Source: Phycisphaerales bacterium (GTDB lineage: Bacteria; Planctomycetota; Phycisphaerae; Phycisphaerales; UBA1924). Taken from it: DNA of 39,239 nt. The DNA lies in contig JALHNK010000014.1 in NCBI GenBank assembly GCA_022843565.1, positions 1 through 39,239 of the forward strand. The letters are read 5' to 3'. The notes beneath the pieces are model-generated. The model saw only the letters and a program-made list of their open reading frames with translations, did not search any database and was not told the origin of the DNA. Shown in pieces: positions 14,830-24,136 of this stretch; position 1 is the stretch's first letter; the number at the start of each line of letters is the position of its first letter. Both the position numbers and the translations under genes were made by a program.

Positions 14830-15949
14830 TGCCAGCTTTGAAGAAGTGCCGCAGCGAGTCCAGGATGTCCTCCCGCTCGTTCACTCGCGTCGCGATCACG
14901 CGAGCGCCCAGATCGTCATCACTCGTCGGCCCCGTTTTCTCCGGGAACGCCTCGCGAAGCACGTTCAGAAACTGGCCAGAGCCGTACGCCGACTTCACCT
15001 GGCAATAGCCAAAGAGGTTCACCAGCGGCAGCAGTCGCTGAGTCAACAGCTCGCAGCACAGCCGGTTGTCACTATCCGAGGAGTTGTCTCCATCAGAAAA
15101 ATGGAAGACGTAGGTGTTCCAGTCCGACGGGTCGTAGTGCTCGTCGAGCAGCTTCTGACACGCCGTGAGCGCCGAGCTGATCCGCGTGCCGCCGTCTTCT
15201 CGCATCGAGAAGAACGTCGCGCGATCGACTTCCTGCGCGGCGACATCGTGAACGATGTAGCGGCTCTCGACGCCCTGGTAGTTCCGGCGCAGCCACGTAT
15301 CGATCCAGAACGCGTGCAAACGCACAAGCTCCTTCTGCTCCTGCCCCATCGAGCCCGACACATCCATCATGTAGATGATCGCGGCGTTGCTCTGCGGCTT
15401 CTTCACCTCCACCCACGAGCGGAACCGCATGTCGTCCTTCACCGGCACGATGATCGGGTTCTCCGGGTCGTACATGCCCAGGCCGATCTGACGCTTGAGC
15501 GCTTCTTTGTACGTCCGCTTGAAGTGCCGCAGGCCCGCAGGCCCGATCGGCCTTACGCCCGAGTACTTGTCCTTCTTCGAAGTGATCGTGTGGCTTCCGC
15601 GCGGCTTGATCCGCGGCAGCGCCAGCTCCTCACCCAGCAGGTCCGCCAGCTCCTCGAGCGTGACGTTGACCTCCATGATGTGTCGCCCCGCCTGCTCGCC
15701 GCCCTGACCATTGCCTTGGCCCTGCCCTGAGGGTTCCCCGTCTTCGCCCGGGCCCATCCCCACACCGCCGGAGTTGTCGCCGTAGCGGAACGTCGGCAGG
15801 TCGATGTCGTGAACCGGGACCGAAACGATGTTCTTGCCCTCGCGCGCGATCAGCTCGCCCCGGGCGATGAAGCGACGCAAATCCTTGCGGATCTTGCCGC
15901 GGACAATCTGCTTGAACCTTCGCTGATCCTGCTCGATTCGATTGACCAT
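14825..15949 (-). CDS. DUF444/YeaH-YhbH family protein with VWA-like domain
   Basis: A 374-residue protein. The N-terminal half contains KGKIRKDLRRFIARG-like basic sequence and a Gly/Gln-rich loop. The C-terminal half is a von Willebrand A-like domain with the MIDAS motif DVSGSMG, a downstream HFSDGDNSSDSD and EDGGTRISSAL. DUF444 proteins (YeaH, YhbH) usually sit with the kinase PrkA/YeaG and SpoVR and act in stress or sporulation responses (family knowledge). Neither partner is visible here. GGGGGAGG lies about 8 nt before the ATG, so this gene, unlike its neighbours, has a normal ribosome site. The final codons overlap the ACTCGCG array. Confidence 0.9.
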   Translation of the reverse strand: MVNRIEQDQRRFKQIVRGKIRKDLRRFIARGELIAREGKNIVSVPVHDIDLPTFRYGDNSGGVGMGPGEDGEPSGQGQGNGQGGEQAGRHIMEVNVTLEELADLLGEELALPRIKPRGSHTITSKKDKYSGVRPIGPAGLRHFKRTYKEALKRQIGLGMYDPENPIIVPVKDDMRFRSWVEVKKPQSNAAIIYMMDVSGSMGQEQKELVRLHAFWIDTWLRRNYQGVESRYIVHDVAAQEVDRATFFSMREDGGTRISSALTACQKLLDEHYDPSDWNTYVFHFSDGDNSSDSDNRLCCELLTQRLLPLVNLFGYCQVKSAYGSGQFLNVLREAFPEKTGPTSDDDLGARVIATRVNEREDILDSLRHFFKAGR

Positions 15950-16277
15950 CGTGCGGCCTCCCCCGTCGCACGTGGCGATGGGCGCGTCAACACTCTGCCG
16001 TCAAATCCTCGAAGCTCTACCGAACACTTCGAGCCCGGCGGGCCCGCGGTTTCATCCGCGCTCACGTCCGGCTCGAAGCCAACAGATATACGCCCGGGCC
16101 ACGCGCCCTGTGCGCAACAATCGCCGGGGCATTCATCGACAGTTCCGGCCCCGGTAATTCGACAAATCCGCCACGCCATCGCCGGATGTGTGCAGCCGGT
16201 CACCCGGGCGGCGCAAACACCGCCCACAAACCGGACCCGCACCGCGTCAGCCGACTTGGCTCGTTACACTGCTACGC
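15950..16277. other. Divergent intergenic region
   Basis: These 328 bases separate the minus-strand DUF444 gene from the plus-strand three-gene operon. No gene, long repeat or tRNA is seen. A TACACT -10 box for the plus operon is at 16265-16270. Confidence 0.6.
16265..16270 (+). promoter_or_regulatory. Putative -10 box of the TPR operon, leaderless type
   Basis: TACACT ends 7 nt before the ATG at 16278. No ribosome site and no clear -35. Confidence 0.4.
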
Positions 16278-16604
16278 ATGAGCTCTGTGGCCCAAAGACC
16301 ACGCAAGGTGAACTATTATCTGATCACGCGGATCGTTCTGGCGACCAGTTGGGCGCTGCTGCTGGGAGTCGGTGGCGTTTGGGTCGCTCTGGAATGGCCT
16401 TCGCGTGTGCCCGGTAATCCGAAGATCTGGACGGTCGGCGGCGTCACTTCGGTTGCGCTTGGCCAGTTTGTATTCGCGGCGTTGGTCGCCGATCGCCTCT
16501 TCCCACGAGCGAACCCGTGGGTATCGTGGACGCTGCAGGCGCTCAGCGCCCTGGCCTTCGGCATTGGGCTGCTCATGCTCGGATTGCTCGTACGAGGACA
16601 ATGA
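16278..16604 (+). CDS. Small membrane protein, first gene of TPR operon
   Basis: A 108-residue protein with three predicted membrane helices: IVLATSWALLLGVGGVWVAL, VGGVTSVALGQFVFAALVA and LQALSALAFGIGLLMLGLLV. No family recognised. Its stop codon overlaps the start of the next gene (ATGA at 16601-16604), so translational coupling is likely. The shorter start was chosen because the TACACT box stands 7 nt upstream and the longer frame begins in spacer sequence. A membrane partner of the TPR protein and the flippase-like protein that follow is a reasonable inference. Confidence 0.72.
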   Translation: MSSVAQRPRKVNYYLITRIVLATSWALLLGVGGVWVALEWPSRVPGNPKIWTVGGVTSVALGQFVFAALVADRLFPRANPWVSWTLQALSALAFGIGLLMLGLLVRGQ

Positions 16605-19279
16605 CCACAATGAACGACCGCACCCAGTCAAACTCGCGCGCCGTGGCCTCGCTCGCGATCGCCTCTCTGCTCGTGGCCGGCTCGCCGCTCTCACTGGCGC
16701 GCACACAAGCGCCCGCGCCCGCACCGGCAGCGCCGCAGGCAACGCCGGCACCGGCCGCACCCGTGCCCGCGTCAACAGCGCCAGCGCCCGCTGTGCCGGC
16801 TGCATCACCCAACGCTCACGCCGGCGCAGCGACCACGCCCCCCACTCCGCGTGCCCAGCCCGCCCCGCGTCCAGCAGCCGTGATGACCGCGCCGGCCATT
16901 CAAGAGCTCACGGCTCAAGCCTTCGCTCGCGTCGCGCTGACCGACCTGCGCGTGAGCGCGGCGCCGACGGCCGAGGACTACCGCATCGCCCTCGCGCTCC
17001 TGCGGCAAGCGGTGGCGCTCCAGCCGAACGACGCCGAGTTTGTGCGTCTGGCTCTCGACGCCGCGGAACCCGCGGGCGATGCCGAGGCCACGCAAGAACT
17101 CCTGCGGGCGCTGGTCGCGCTGGACCCGAGCGACACCGTCGCCCAACTCTCGCTCATCTCCACCCGCATCAGCACCATGCAGGATCTCGCCGCTCGCTCC
17201 GCGGCGTATTCCAGCTTCCTCGGTGAACGCGGCAAGTCCCTCGACCCCTCCGTCCGCAGTCGGCTGGCGTTGGACGCGGCCCTGCTGCATCGCGAGCGTG
17301 GCGATTCCGAAGCGTTCATCACGCGACTGACGCAAGCGACGCAACTTGATCCGACGAACAAGGACGCCGCGGCGCTGGCGTACGCGTTCTTCAGCGATCG
17401 CGTGCAGGACGACGCCGGTCGCCTCGAACTGCTGATCAACCTGTTGATGGCCGATCCGCTGGATCGCCAGACGCACATGGCGATCGCACGCCTGCTGGCG
17501 TCGGTCGGCGCTGCGAAACAGGCCGACCGCTTCTACGCCAACACGATGTCGCTCGAAGACAGCGACGGTGGCCTCACCCTCGCGATCTCCACCGAGCGAT
17601 CCATCGTGCTCTGGGCGCTCAGCGGCGCAACGGCGGCGGTCTCGGAAATGAACAAGACCATTGGCGACACACGCCGCGATCTGGCCTCGGTGCGCCGACA
17701 GATCACCGACGCGAAGGGATCACTCGAAGGCATCCCCGATCCAGACACTGTGCGGCTGGACGTGGACTCTGAGCGGGTCCGTCTGCTCGCCGCCGCCGCG
17801 GCTGACGACCGAGACACCGTCAGCGCGTCGGCGATCGATCTCATCAAGTCGGTTGACGCGCTCGACGGATTCATCGCCGACCCGACAACGCTGCCGCGTC
17901 GAATGACGAAGGAGCGTGCCGAATCGCTTCGCGCGACCTGGCGTGTGGACCTGCCGCTGATGCTGCTGATCGCCGGCGAGAACACCGACGAGGCCAAGAA
18001 ACGCATCGAGAAACTCACCGAGGCCTCTGCGCCGCCCCTGCCCGCGACGACGCGCACGCTTCTGGAAGGATGGCTGAAGCTCCGCACCGGTGATCTTGAC
18101 GGTGCCACCGTCGCGCTCAACTCGCTGGACCCAGCCGAGGCGCTGGCCCAGCTCGGGCTCGGCGTCATCAGCAAGCTCAAGAACGATCTGCCCGGCGCGA
18201 CCGAACGCTGGGCCGGCGTCTGGCGCGGCGCCGCCGGTAGCTACGTCGGTGCGCTCGGGCGCTCGTGGGCCCAGTCCAGCGGCGGCAAGCCCGTGCCTCC
18301 CAGCGCCGTCGGCGAACGGCTCGAGGCCATGGCCTCCGGCGTGCCGGCGTGGGTCGACCTGATGCTCACGAACCCGCGCTCTTTCATGGGCCTCACGGCG
18401 GATGTCGCCGGCCCCTCGGCCGGCGCGATGGACGCCGCCCGTATCAACATCCGCATTCGCAATCTCACGCCCGCGCCGATCCGCCTAGCCCCCGATGGGC
18501 CAATCTCCTCGCGATTCCTGCTCGCGCCGAGCGTGCAGATCGGCTCGGCCAGCGAGCGCGGCGTGCCCGAGGTCATCACCGCCGATCGCCGCCTCCGAAT
18601 CATGCCGCGCGAGGATGTCACCATGACCGTCTGGGCAGATCCCGGCTACGGCGGCTGGCTCGTCGAGAACCTCACCGGCGAATCCGTTCGCATTCGCTGG
18701 CGCTTGCTCCAGGACTTCCAGATCGGCGGCGGCGTCATGTCCCACGGCCCACACGCGCTGGCCATCGAGGCCGGCCAACTCACACGCCCGACCCTGAGCA
18801 TGCTCAGCGCGACAGTGCCAGAACTCATCGCGGCCATTGGAAACGACACCGGCCCCGCGTTCGCCCATGCCGTCGCGGCGGTGCAGGTTCGCCTTCGCAC
18901 CGTCGGTGCCGAGGCGGGGATGCGCTCCGCCGAGGCCGAAGAGATCATCAAGGCGCTCCTCGCCCGCTACGAGCGAGAAGGGCCGACCGTCCGGGCGCTG
19001 CTGCTGCTGCGCATCCCGAACATCACCTCGACCGTCGCCTTCGCCACCGGAGTGAAGGCCATCGCCGACAACGATCCCGGCGTCGTGATGGCCAAGATCG
19101 TGACGCGTTGCTCCGACGCTTCGGACCCGTGGCTCAACGCCCTGAGCGAAGGCACCCCGGCGTCACCCGTCGCGAACATCGCACGCCTCCACGCGCAGCG
19201 GCTGCGCGCCGGCGCAAAGTGCTTCGCCACGCTCAGCGGCGTGCGAGTCGATCTTCCGGTCGAGACACCCGCCAAGTGA
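16601..19279 (+). CDS. Large secreted TPR-repeat protein
   Basis: An 892-residue protein. An N-terminal signal-like helix (VASLAIASLLVAGSPLSLA) is followed by an Ala/Pro-rich stretch (about 35-85) and a long helical region with TPR-like units. Examples are YRIALALLRQAVALQPNDAE, LLRALVALDPSDTVAQL, FITRLTQATQLDPTNKDAA and LLINLLMADPLDRQTHMAI. The C-terminal third has beta-rich sequence (INIRIRNLTPAPIRL). It is probably a periplasmic or surface scaffold. It is coupled by ATGA overlap to the preceding membrane protein and is 2 nt from the next gene, so the three products likely work together. No enzymatic motif is seen. Confidence 0.75.
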   Translation: MTTMNDRTQSNSRAVASLAIASLLVAGSPLSLARTQAPAPAPAAPQATPAPAAPVPASTAPAPAVPAASPNAHAGAATTPPTPRAQPAPRPAAVMTAPAIQELTAQAFARVALTDLRVSAAPTAEDYRIALALLRQAVALQPNDAEFVRLALDAAEPAGDAEATQELLRALVALDPSDTVAQLSLISTRISTMQDLAARSAAYSSFLGERGKSLDPSVRSRLALDAALLHRERGDSEAFITRLTQATQLDPTNKDAAALAYAFFSDRVQDDAGRLELLINLLMADPLDRQTHMAIARLLASVGAAKQADRFYANTMSLEDSDGGLTLAISTERSIVLWALSGATAAVSEMNKTIGDTRRDLASVRRQITDAKGSLEGIPDPDTVRLDVDSERVRLLAAAAADDRDTVSASAIDLIKSVDALDGFIADPTTLPRRMTKERAESLRATWRVDLPLMLLIAGENTDEAKKRIEKLTEASAPPLPATTRTLLEGWLKLRTGDLDGATVALNSLDPAEALAQLGLGVISKLKNDLPGATERWAGVWRGAAGSYVGALGRSWAQSSGGKPVPPSAVGERLEAMASGVPAWVDLMLTNPRSFMGLTADVAGPSAGAMDAARINIRIRNLTPAPIRLAPDGPISSRFLLAPSVQIGSASERGVPEVITADRRLRIMPREDVTMTVWADPGYGGWLVENLTGESVRIRWRLLQDFQIGGGVMSHGPHALAIEAGQLTRPTLSMLSATVPELIAAIGNDTGPAFAHAVAAVQVRLRTVGAEAGMRSAEAEEIIKALLARYEREGPTVRALLLLRIPNITSTVAFATGVKAIADNDPGVVMAKIVTRCSDASDPWLNALSEGTPASPVANIARLHAQRLRAGAKCFATLSGVRVDLPVETPAK

Positions 19280-19281
19280 CC

Positions 19282-20265
19282 ATGCCCGAAGACACGCCGG
19301 ACATCACCGCCGATCGCCGCCAGCGACGGACGCTGGTCCGCGCGCTGGCGTACGCGCTCGGGATCGCTCTGCTCATCGGCGCGGGGTTCGTCGTCGCACA
19401 AAACGCGTCGGAGCTCTCGCGGGCCGCCAGCGCCGCGTCGCGTGCCTCGACCGCGGCCATCATCGCGATGCTCGTGCTGCCGCTTATCAACTGGCTGCTC
19501 ACCTCCGGCGTGCTGCTCACGCTGACGCGCCGGTACGGGCGCGTGCCCGCTTCGGACATGCACCTTCTGGTCGGCGCCTCGTGGCTGCTGAACTACCTCC
19601 CGCTGAAGCCCGGGCTCTTCGGGCGTGTGGCGTACCACAAGCTCGTTCACAACATCGCGGTGCGAGATTCGGTGCGAGTGATGTTCACCGCCCTGGCGTG
19701 CGGCGCCGGCGCAGTGATGATCTTCATCGCTTGGACCGGCTGTCTGGGCTACGCGCTCTCAGAGTTTGGCGGCGGAAAGTCGCTGGGCGTCTTCTTCGCC
19801 AGCGTGCTGCTGATCGTCCCGGCGATGCTCGCCTGGGGCCAGGGGCTCAGCCAGCCACGCGGCCCCGAGGGCACGCCCGCAGCAACCGTCCTGATCGCGG
19901 TGCTCCTGAGACTCGGCGATATCGGCGTCTGGAGCCTGCGTTTCTCGCTGGCGTTCGCCATCCTGGGCCAGCCGCAACCGGCGATGGTGATCCTCGCGAT
20001 CGCCGCGGCGACCCAAGCCGCGAGCCTGCTGCCGATCCAGATCGGCCTGAGCGAGTGGGTCTGCGGCCTCACGCTCGGCGCGTTCGCAATCGCCGCGACG
20101 CCCGCGGGCGAAGCAGCAAACGTCAGCACCGTGCTGGCGCTGGGCTTGTCAGCCGGACTGCTTAACCGCGCGGCCGAACTCGTCGTCGCGCTGCCGGTTG
20201 GTCTGGCATCAATGGCGATCCTCGCCAAACACAAGCGCCCGCGCGACACCCAGCCGAAGCGCTGA
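19282..20265 (+). CDS. Flippase-like / lysylphosphatidylglycerol synthase TM-region family protein
   Basis: A 327-residue polytopic membrane protein with about eight helices. The segments LLVGASWLLNYLPLKPGLFG and VRVMFTALACGAGAVMIFIA, together with LLPIQIGLSEWVCGLTLGAF, match the UPF0104/AglD-type pattern. In that pattern a NYLPLKPG motif and a late GLSE motif are conserved. Members act as lipid-linked or phospholipid flippases or as the membrane half of MprF (family knowledge). The soluble LPG synthase domain is absent. It is the last gene of the operon, 2 nt after the TPR gene, and is followed by a hairpin at 20288-20339. Confidence 0.75.
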   Translation: MPEDTPDITADRRQRRTLVRALAYALGIALLIGAGFVVAQNASELSRAASAASRASTAAIIAMLVLPLINWLLTSGVLLTLTRRYGRVPASDMHLLVGASWLLNYLPLKPGLFGRVAYHKLVHNIAVRDSVRVMFTALACGAGAVMIFIAWTGCLGYALSEFGGGKSLGVFFASVLLIVPAMLAWGQGLSQPRGPEGTPAATVLIAVLLRLGDIGVWSLRFSLAFAILGQPQPAMVILAIAAATQAASLLPIQIGLSEWVCGLTLGAFAIAATPAGEAANVSTVLALGLSAGLLNRAAELVVALPVGLASMAILAKHKRPRDTQPKR

Positions 20266-20287
20266 CACGCGCGTCACAAACATCCCC

Positions 20288-20339
20288 AATCGCCAACTCC
20301 CGCTCATTCCGAGTTTGGCAAGTTGCAAAGTTGGCGATT
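20288..20339. terminator. Inverted repeat between convergent genes, with octamer array
   Basis: A perfect 11-bp inverted repeat (AATCGCCAACT at 20288-20298, AGTTGGCGATT at 20329-20339) lies between the stop codons of the flippase-like gene and rho. Its right side overlaps four 8-base units (GGCAAGTT, GCAAAGTT, GGCGATTT, GCAAATTT, 20317-20348). It may act as a bidirectional terminator. Confidence 0.5.
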
Positions 20340-20351
20340 TGCAAATTTGTA

Positions 20352-22442
20352 TCACCCCATCGCCATCTGCATCAGGAACTCCGCGTTGCTCTTGTGCTTG
20401 CCCAGGCGGGCCTTGATCAGTTCCATCGCCTCAACGACGTTCATATCGCTGAGCACCTTGCGCAGGCGGTAGACGAGCTCGAGTTCCTTCTTGTCAAGAA
20501 GGAGCTCCTCGCGCCGTGTGCCGCTGCTGGCGATATCGATGCACGGGTAGATGCGTTTGTCCATCAGCTTGCGGTCAAGGTGCAGTTCGCTGTTGCCGGT
20601 GCCCTTGAACTCCTCGAAGATGACCTCGTCCATCTTGCTGCCGGTGTCGACCAGCGCCGTGCCGATGATCGTGAGCGAGCCGCCGTTCTCGATCGCACGC
20701 GCAGCGCCGAAGAACTTCTTGGGGCGTTGCAGCGCGCCGGCGTCAATACCGCCGGACATGATGCGCCCTGAGTGCGGCATCTCGTTGTTGTACGCGCGGG
20801 CCATACGCGTGATCGAGTCCAGGAAGATGACCACGTCATCGCCGAACTCCACCATCCGACGCGCCTTTTCGATCACCATCTCGCACACCGCGACGTGGCG
20901 CGACGCCTGCTCGTCGAACGTGCTGGCCACCACCTCGACGCGTGGGTTGGTGTTCCGCTTGAAGTCCGTCACTTCTTCCGGGCGCTCGTCCACCAGCAGC
21001 ACGATGATCTTCACGTCCGGGTAGTTCTTACTGATCGCCTTGGTCATCTTCTGCAGCAGCACCGTCTTGCCCGTGCGGGGCGGCGCCACGATCAGCGCTC
21101 GCTGCCCCTTGCCCAGCGGCGCCACCAGATCGACGATCCGGCACTCCACCTCGCTCGGCTCGGTCTCCAGGATGAACCGCTCCTCCGGGTGCAGCGGCGT
21201 GAGATCCTCGAAGTTGCGACGCTCAAAGACCTTCGCCGCCGGGCGGCTGTTCACCTCGTCCACGCGAAGGAGCGCGAAGTACTTCTCGCTCTCCTTTGGC
21301 GGGCGGATGAACCCGCGCACCGTCATGCCCTTCCGCAGGCCTGTCTTGCGGATCTGGCTCGGCGACACGTAGATGTCGTCAGGGCCAGCCAGGTACGAGT
21401 TTTCACTGGAGCGCAGGAAGCCGAAGCCGTCGGGCATGATCTCCAGCGTGCCGTCGCCGACGAGAATGCCGCGCTTCGCGGCACCGGCCTTGAGAATCTT
21501 GAAGATCAAGTCCTGCTTGGGCACCTGCTGATACGACTCGATCCCGTCGCGCTTGGCGATGGTGTGGATCTCGTCGATCTCCATGCGTTGGAGCTGCGAG
21601 ATCGTCAGGGCCTGCTTAAGTTCGTTCTTGTCCGTCGCCGCGACGATCCGCTCGAGCTCCTGCGCCTCGCGTTCGAGTTCGTCATCACTCGGCAAGCCCA
21701 TCGCGGCCTGGCGAGACGCGAAGTCTCCCCCGCCACCCCCGCCGCCACCACCACCACCACCACCGCCGCCACCTCCGCCGCCGGAGTCATACCCGCCGAA
21801 GCCGCCACGCTTTTTCTTCTTCTTGCGACGCCCGAACCCGCCACCACCACCGCCGCCGAAGCCGCCCTGGCCGTAGCCGCCGCCGTTGTTGTTCGAGTAA
21901 CCGCCGCCGCCGCCACCGCCGGAGTACGAAGAGCCGCCGCCCTGACCGCCGCCGGCGTTGCCCTGCGGGTTTCCGCCGCCGGGCTGACCGTGGGGCGCGC
22001 CTCCGCCAGACTGCTGCGATCCTTGGGCGCCGCTGATTCCACCACCACCCTGGCTCGGGCCGCCGGAGCTCTGGCCGGTGCCTTGCCCGCCGCCGCCCTG
22101 CTCAACAGCGCTCGGCCGCGCTCCGCCGGCGCTCACGCCGGCATTCGCGTTCGTTGCAGATCCCGCACTCGCTTGACCCGAGCCGCCGCCCTCGCTGCGA
22201 CTTTCCCCCGAACCCACCCGTTCGGCCCGCTGGGCACGCTCGGCACGATCGGGCCGCTCGGCCTTCTCAGTTCGCTCGCCGCCATCAGAACGCTCCGCCT
22301 TCTCAGCCCGCTCGGCCTTCGGCGTCGCCGTCGCCCGCAGACTGGCCTTGGGCAAGAACGACGACGCGCTCTCCGCCGCCGCGGCGGACGTGGACTTTGC
22401 TGCGGGTTTGCCGTCTTCACCGGCGGACTGGGACTTGGGCAT
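20352..22442 (-). CDS. rho: Transcription termination factor Rho with long Gly-rich N-terminal extension
   Basis: A 696-residue Rho, a hexameric RNA-dependent ATPase that ends transcription. The first 275 or so residues are an intrinsically disordered extension: Ala/Ser-rich, then AERAEKAER-type repeats, then Gly/Gln-rich, then two near-pure poly-Gly stretches flanking a basic [14 protein letters not shown] patch. The conserved part begins with the Rho N-domain ([13 protein letters not shown]), then the cold-shock-like RNA-binding domain (about 325-400, [15 protein letters not shown]). Walker A is [14 protein letters not shown] (about 455), Walker B is [17 protein letters not shown], and the [12 protein letters not shown] segment is intact. 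Similar N-terminal insertions are known in high-GC bacteria and can promote condensate formation or extra RNA binding. Confidence 0.96.
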   Translation of the reverse strand: MPKSQSAGEDGKPAAKSTSAAAAESASSFLPKASLRATATPKAERAEKAERSDGGERTEKAERPDRAERAQRAERVGSGESRSEGGGSGQASAGSATNANAGVSAGGARPSAVEQGGGGQGTGQSSGGPSQGGGGISGAQGSQQSGGGAPHGQPGGGNPQGNAGGGQGGGSSYSGGGGGGGYSNNNGGGYGQGGFGGGGGGGFGRRKKKKKRGGFGGYDSGGGGGGGGGGGGGGGGGGGDFASRQAAMGLPSDDELEREAQELERIVAATDKNELKQALTISQLQRMEIDEIHTIAKRDGIESYQQVPKQDLIFKILKAGAAKRGILVGDGTLEIMPDGFGFLRSSENSYLAGPDDIYVSPSQIRKTGLRKGMTVRGFIRPPKESEKYFALLRVDEVNSRPAAKVFERRNFEDLTPLHPEERFILETEPSEVECRIVDLVAPLGKGQRALIVAPPRTGKTVLLQKMTKAISKNYPDVKIIVLLVDERPEEVTDFKRNTNPRVEVVASTFDEQASRHVAVCEMVIEKARRMVEFGDDVVIFLDSITRMARAYNNEMPHSGRIMSGGIDAGALQRPKKFFGAARAIENGGSLTIIGTALVDTGSKMDEVIFEEFKGTGNSELHLDRKLMDKRIYPCIDIASSGTRREELLLDKKELELVYRLRKVLSDMNVVEAMELIKARLGKHKSNAEFLMQMAMG
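21722..21912 (-). repeat. Poly-glycine codon tracts in rho
   Basis: Two runs of GGN codons (about 21725-21785 and 21838-21915) encode long poly-Gly and Gly/Asn/Tyr stretches of the Rho extension. Confidence 0.8.
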
Positions 22443-22752
22443 ATGGAGACTTTCGAGGTTGGATTGAACCGGGTGAATGCGTCACCGCTGTCGCGTGAGA
22501 TCTGACCGACGAAACCGAGGATGGCCTTGATGATCGCTGATCGGTTGAACGGGCTCGGGCCCGAGAGAACACCGATCTGGATGACAAGGGGGTGGAACGG
22601 GGGGGGAGGGTTTCTCGGGCGAGTCGATCTCCGGAACGCCTTCATGCGTTCCCGGTTTCGCCGCGAGTCGCGATCCTCGCGTCCGCGGCCTCCTCAGCCC
22701 GATCGTCGTGCTGAAGCATGCTCGCTCCGGCTTCGACTCCCCACTGTAGTCT
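22443..22752. other. Spacer upstream of rho
   Basis: No gene recognised in these 310 bases. A hairpin GGAACGC/GCGTTCC (22633-22652, 6-nt loop) and a G-rich run near 22600-22611 are the only structures seen. It probably holds the rho promoter and leader. Confidence 0.5.
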
Positions 22753-23400
22753 TCAGCCCGCCGGAGGCAAGCCCCCACCGCTTGTGCCTCGCACAGCCGC
22801 GAGCACCCGGCGTGCGGCCTCGATCAGCGCATCGCGATCCGCATGGTTCTCGATCACGTAGCCGCTCCGCCGTCGCTTTTCGTCCAGCGGGAGCTGGACA
22901 GCCTCGCGGCGGTCAAGCTCCGCGCCATCCCACCCGCGCGTCGCGCTCACGCGAGCGAGCCGGACCTCGCGCGGCGTATCAACAAACACCACTGCGTCGC
23001 ACTCGCGATCAAGCCCCACCTCCAGCAGCAGCGGCGCATCGACGATCAGCGCCGGGGCGCCGATCGACTCGGCCAGCCTGGCGTGCTCCTCTCGCTCGCG
23101 ATGCAGGATCGGATGGATCAATCCCTCCAGCCTTTCGCGTTGAATCGGATCACGAAACACGATCCGCGCGATCGCTTGCCGATCCGGCGTGCCGTCAGCG
23201 CCGAGAATCGCCGGCCCCCACCACTTCAAAAGCTCCGCCGTCACTGGTGCTGATCTCAGCGCCGCCCGCGCGCCGGCATCGCTATCGCTCACCACACAGC
23301 CCAGGCTCGCGAACGCGCTGGCGACCGCGGACTTTCCAGCGCCGATGCCGCCGGTCAATCCGATCCGCACAACACGCTTTGTCGAAGCGTCATCCGCCAT
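22753..23400 (-). CDS. coaE: Dephospho-CoA kinase
   Basis: A 215-residue enzyme for the last step of coenzyme A synthesis, ATP-dependent phosphorylation of the 3'-OH of dephospho-CoA. The P-loop GLTGGIGAGKS is at 14-24, then VSDSDAGAR for the substrate site, GLIHPILH and APLLLEVGLDRECD, all typical CoaE segments. Length is normal with a slightly long C-terminus. GGAGG-type purines lie before the ATG at 23400. It follows the bPH2 gene by 36 nt on the same strand, so the two may be co-transcribed. Confidence 0.95.
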   Translation of the reverse strand: MADDASTKRVVRIGLTGGIGAGKSAVASAFASLGCVVSDSDAGARAALRSAPVTAELLKWWGPAILGADGTPDRQAIARIVFRDPIQRERLEGLIHPILHREREEHARLAESIGAPALIVDAPLLLEVGLDRECDAVVFVDTPREVRLARVSATRGWDGAELDRREAVQLPLDEKRRRSGYVIENHADRDALIEAARRVLAAVRGTSGGGLPPAG

Positions 23401-23436
23401 GCCCTCTGCCTCCGGCCAGTCGTGTGCGATGATGGA

Positions 23437-24048
23437 TCACGGGCGCGAGTAACGCTCGATCGCCTCGCGAACATGAGCGCTCGCACGCTCGGGTCGATCG
23501 ATGAAGTACCAGGTGAACTCCCCCGCGCTCGCCCCTGCCCCGCCCGCCGCGGCCGATGAGATCAGCAGCGTCCCCGCGCCGACGATGCGCTCCCGGATGC
23601 CCTGATGCAGGGCAACACTCTGGATTCGATTCAGCGGGATGTCGAACGTCGCCCGTCTGATCACGCCGCTGACACGCATCGCTCGCCGATCTGTCAGCAC
23701 GTACGCGCGAGTCGCAAAGTCCAGGCAGTTCCAGATGATCAGCAGGCTCAGCGCGATGACGCCGTACGCCAGAACCGCGCCGGAGCGGACCTCCAGCAAC
23801 TGCAGCCAACCGATGACCGCACCGATCCCGATGACGACGCCGATCGACACCAGCGCATCGAGCCGTCCCACAAGGAGGAACCACGGGCTCGGTCGCAGCA
23901 CCATGAGCACCACCTCATCGCCGGGCAACGACTTGGCCAATGTCGCCGGCAACTGCTCGCGCGCCAGCACCCCCGCGCCATCGAGACCGACGGTCGCCTC
24001 CAATCGCGGCAAGTTCTTCGGGGCAGGGAAAGTCATGGGGCGAGGCAT
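23437..24048 (-). CDS. PH-domain (bPH2/DUF304) membrane protein
   Basis: A 203-residue protein. Residues 55-110 contain two membrane helices (LDALVSIGVVIGIGAVIGWL and VLAYGVIALSLLIIWNC). They are followed by a bacterial PH domain of the DUF304 type: YVLTDRRAMRVSGVIRR, DIPLNRIQSVALHQ, GAGTLLISSA. The conserved YxLTDxRxxxxxG opening supports the family. Function is unknown; these proteins are thought to be membrane-associated. The 83-nt gap to hpt contains a GCTGACG heptamer array. A start at the second Met (24036) is equally possible. Confidence 0.82.
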   Translation of the reverse strand: MPRPMTFPAPKNLPRLEATVGLDGAGVLAREQLPATLAKSLPGDEVVLMVLRPSPWFLLVGRLDALVSIGVVIGIGAVIGWLQLLEVRSGAVLAYGVIALSLLIIWNCLDFATRAYVLTDRRAMRVSGVIRRATFDIPLNRIQSVALHQGIRERIVGAGTLLISSAAAGGAGASAGEFTWYFIDRPERASAHVREAIERYSRP

Positions 24049-24108
24049 GAGACGTGAGGCTTACGGGCGCGATGATGATCTGTCAGCGGCTCATTGCTCA
24101 GGGCGAAC

Positions 24109-24136
24109 GCTGACGGCTGACGGCTGGAGGCTTATC
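24109..24136. repeat. Degenerate heptamer array, GCTGACG type
   Basis: Units GCTGACG, GCTGACG, GCTGGAG and GCTTATC between hpt and the bPH2 gene, touching the hpt stop codon. Confidence 0.75.

Noticed and set aside
20772-22505. Plus-strand open frame of 577 codons opposite rho
   Set aside because: It is the complement of rho, including poly-Pro/Thr opposite the poly-Gly codons. No independent support.
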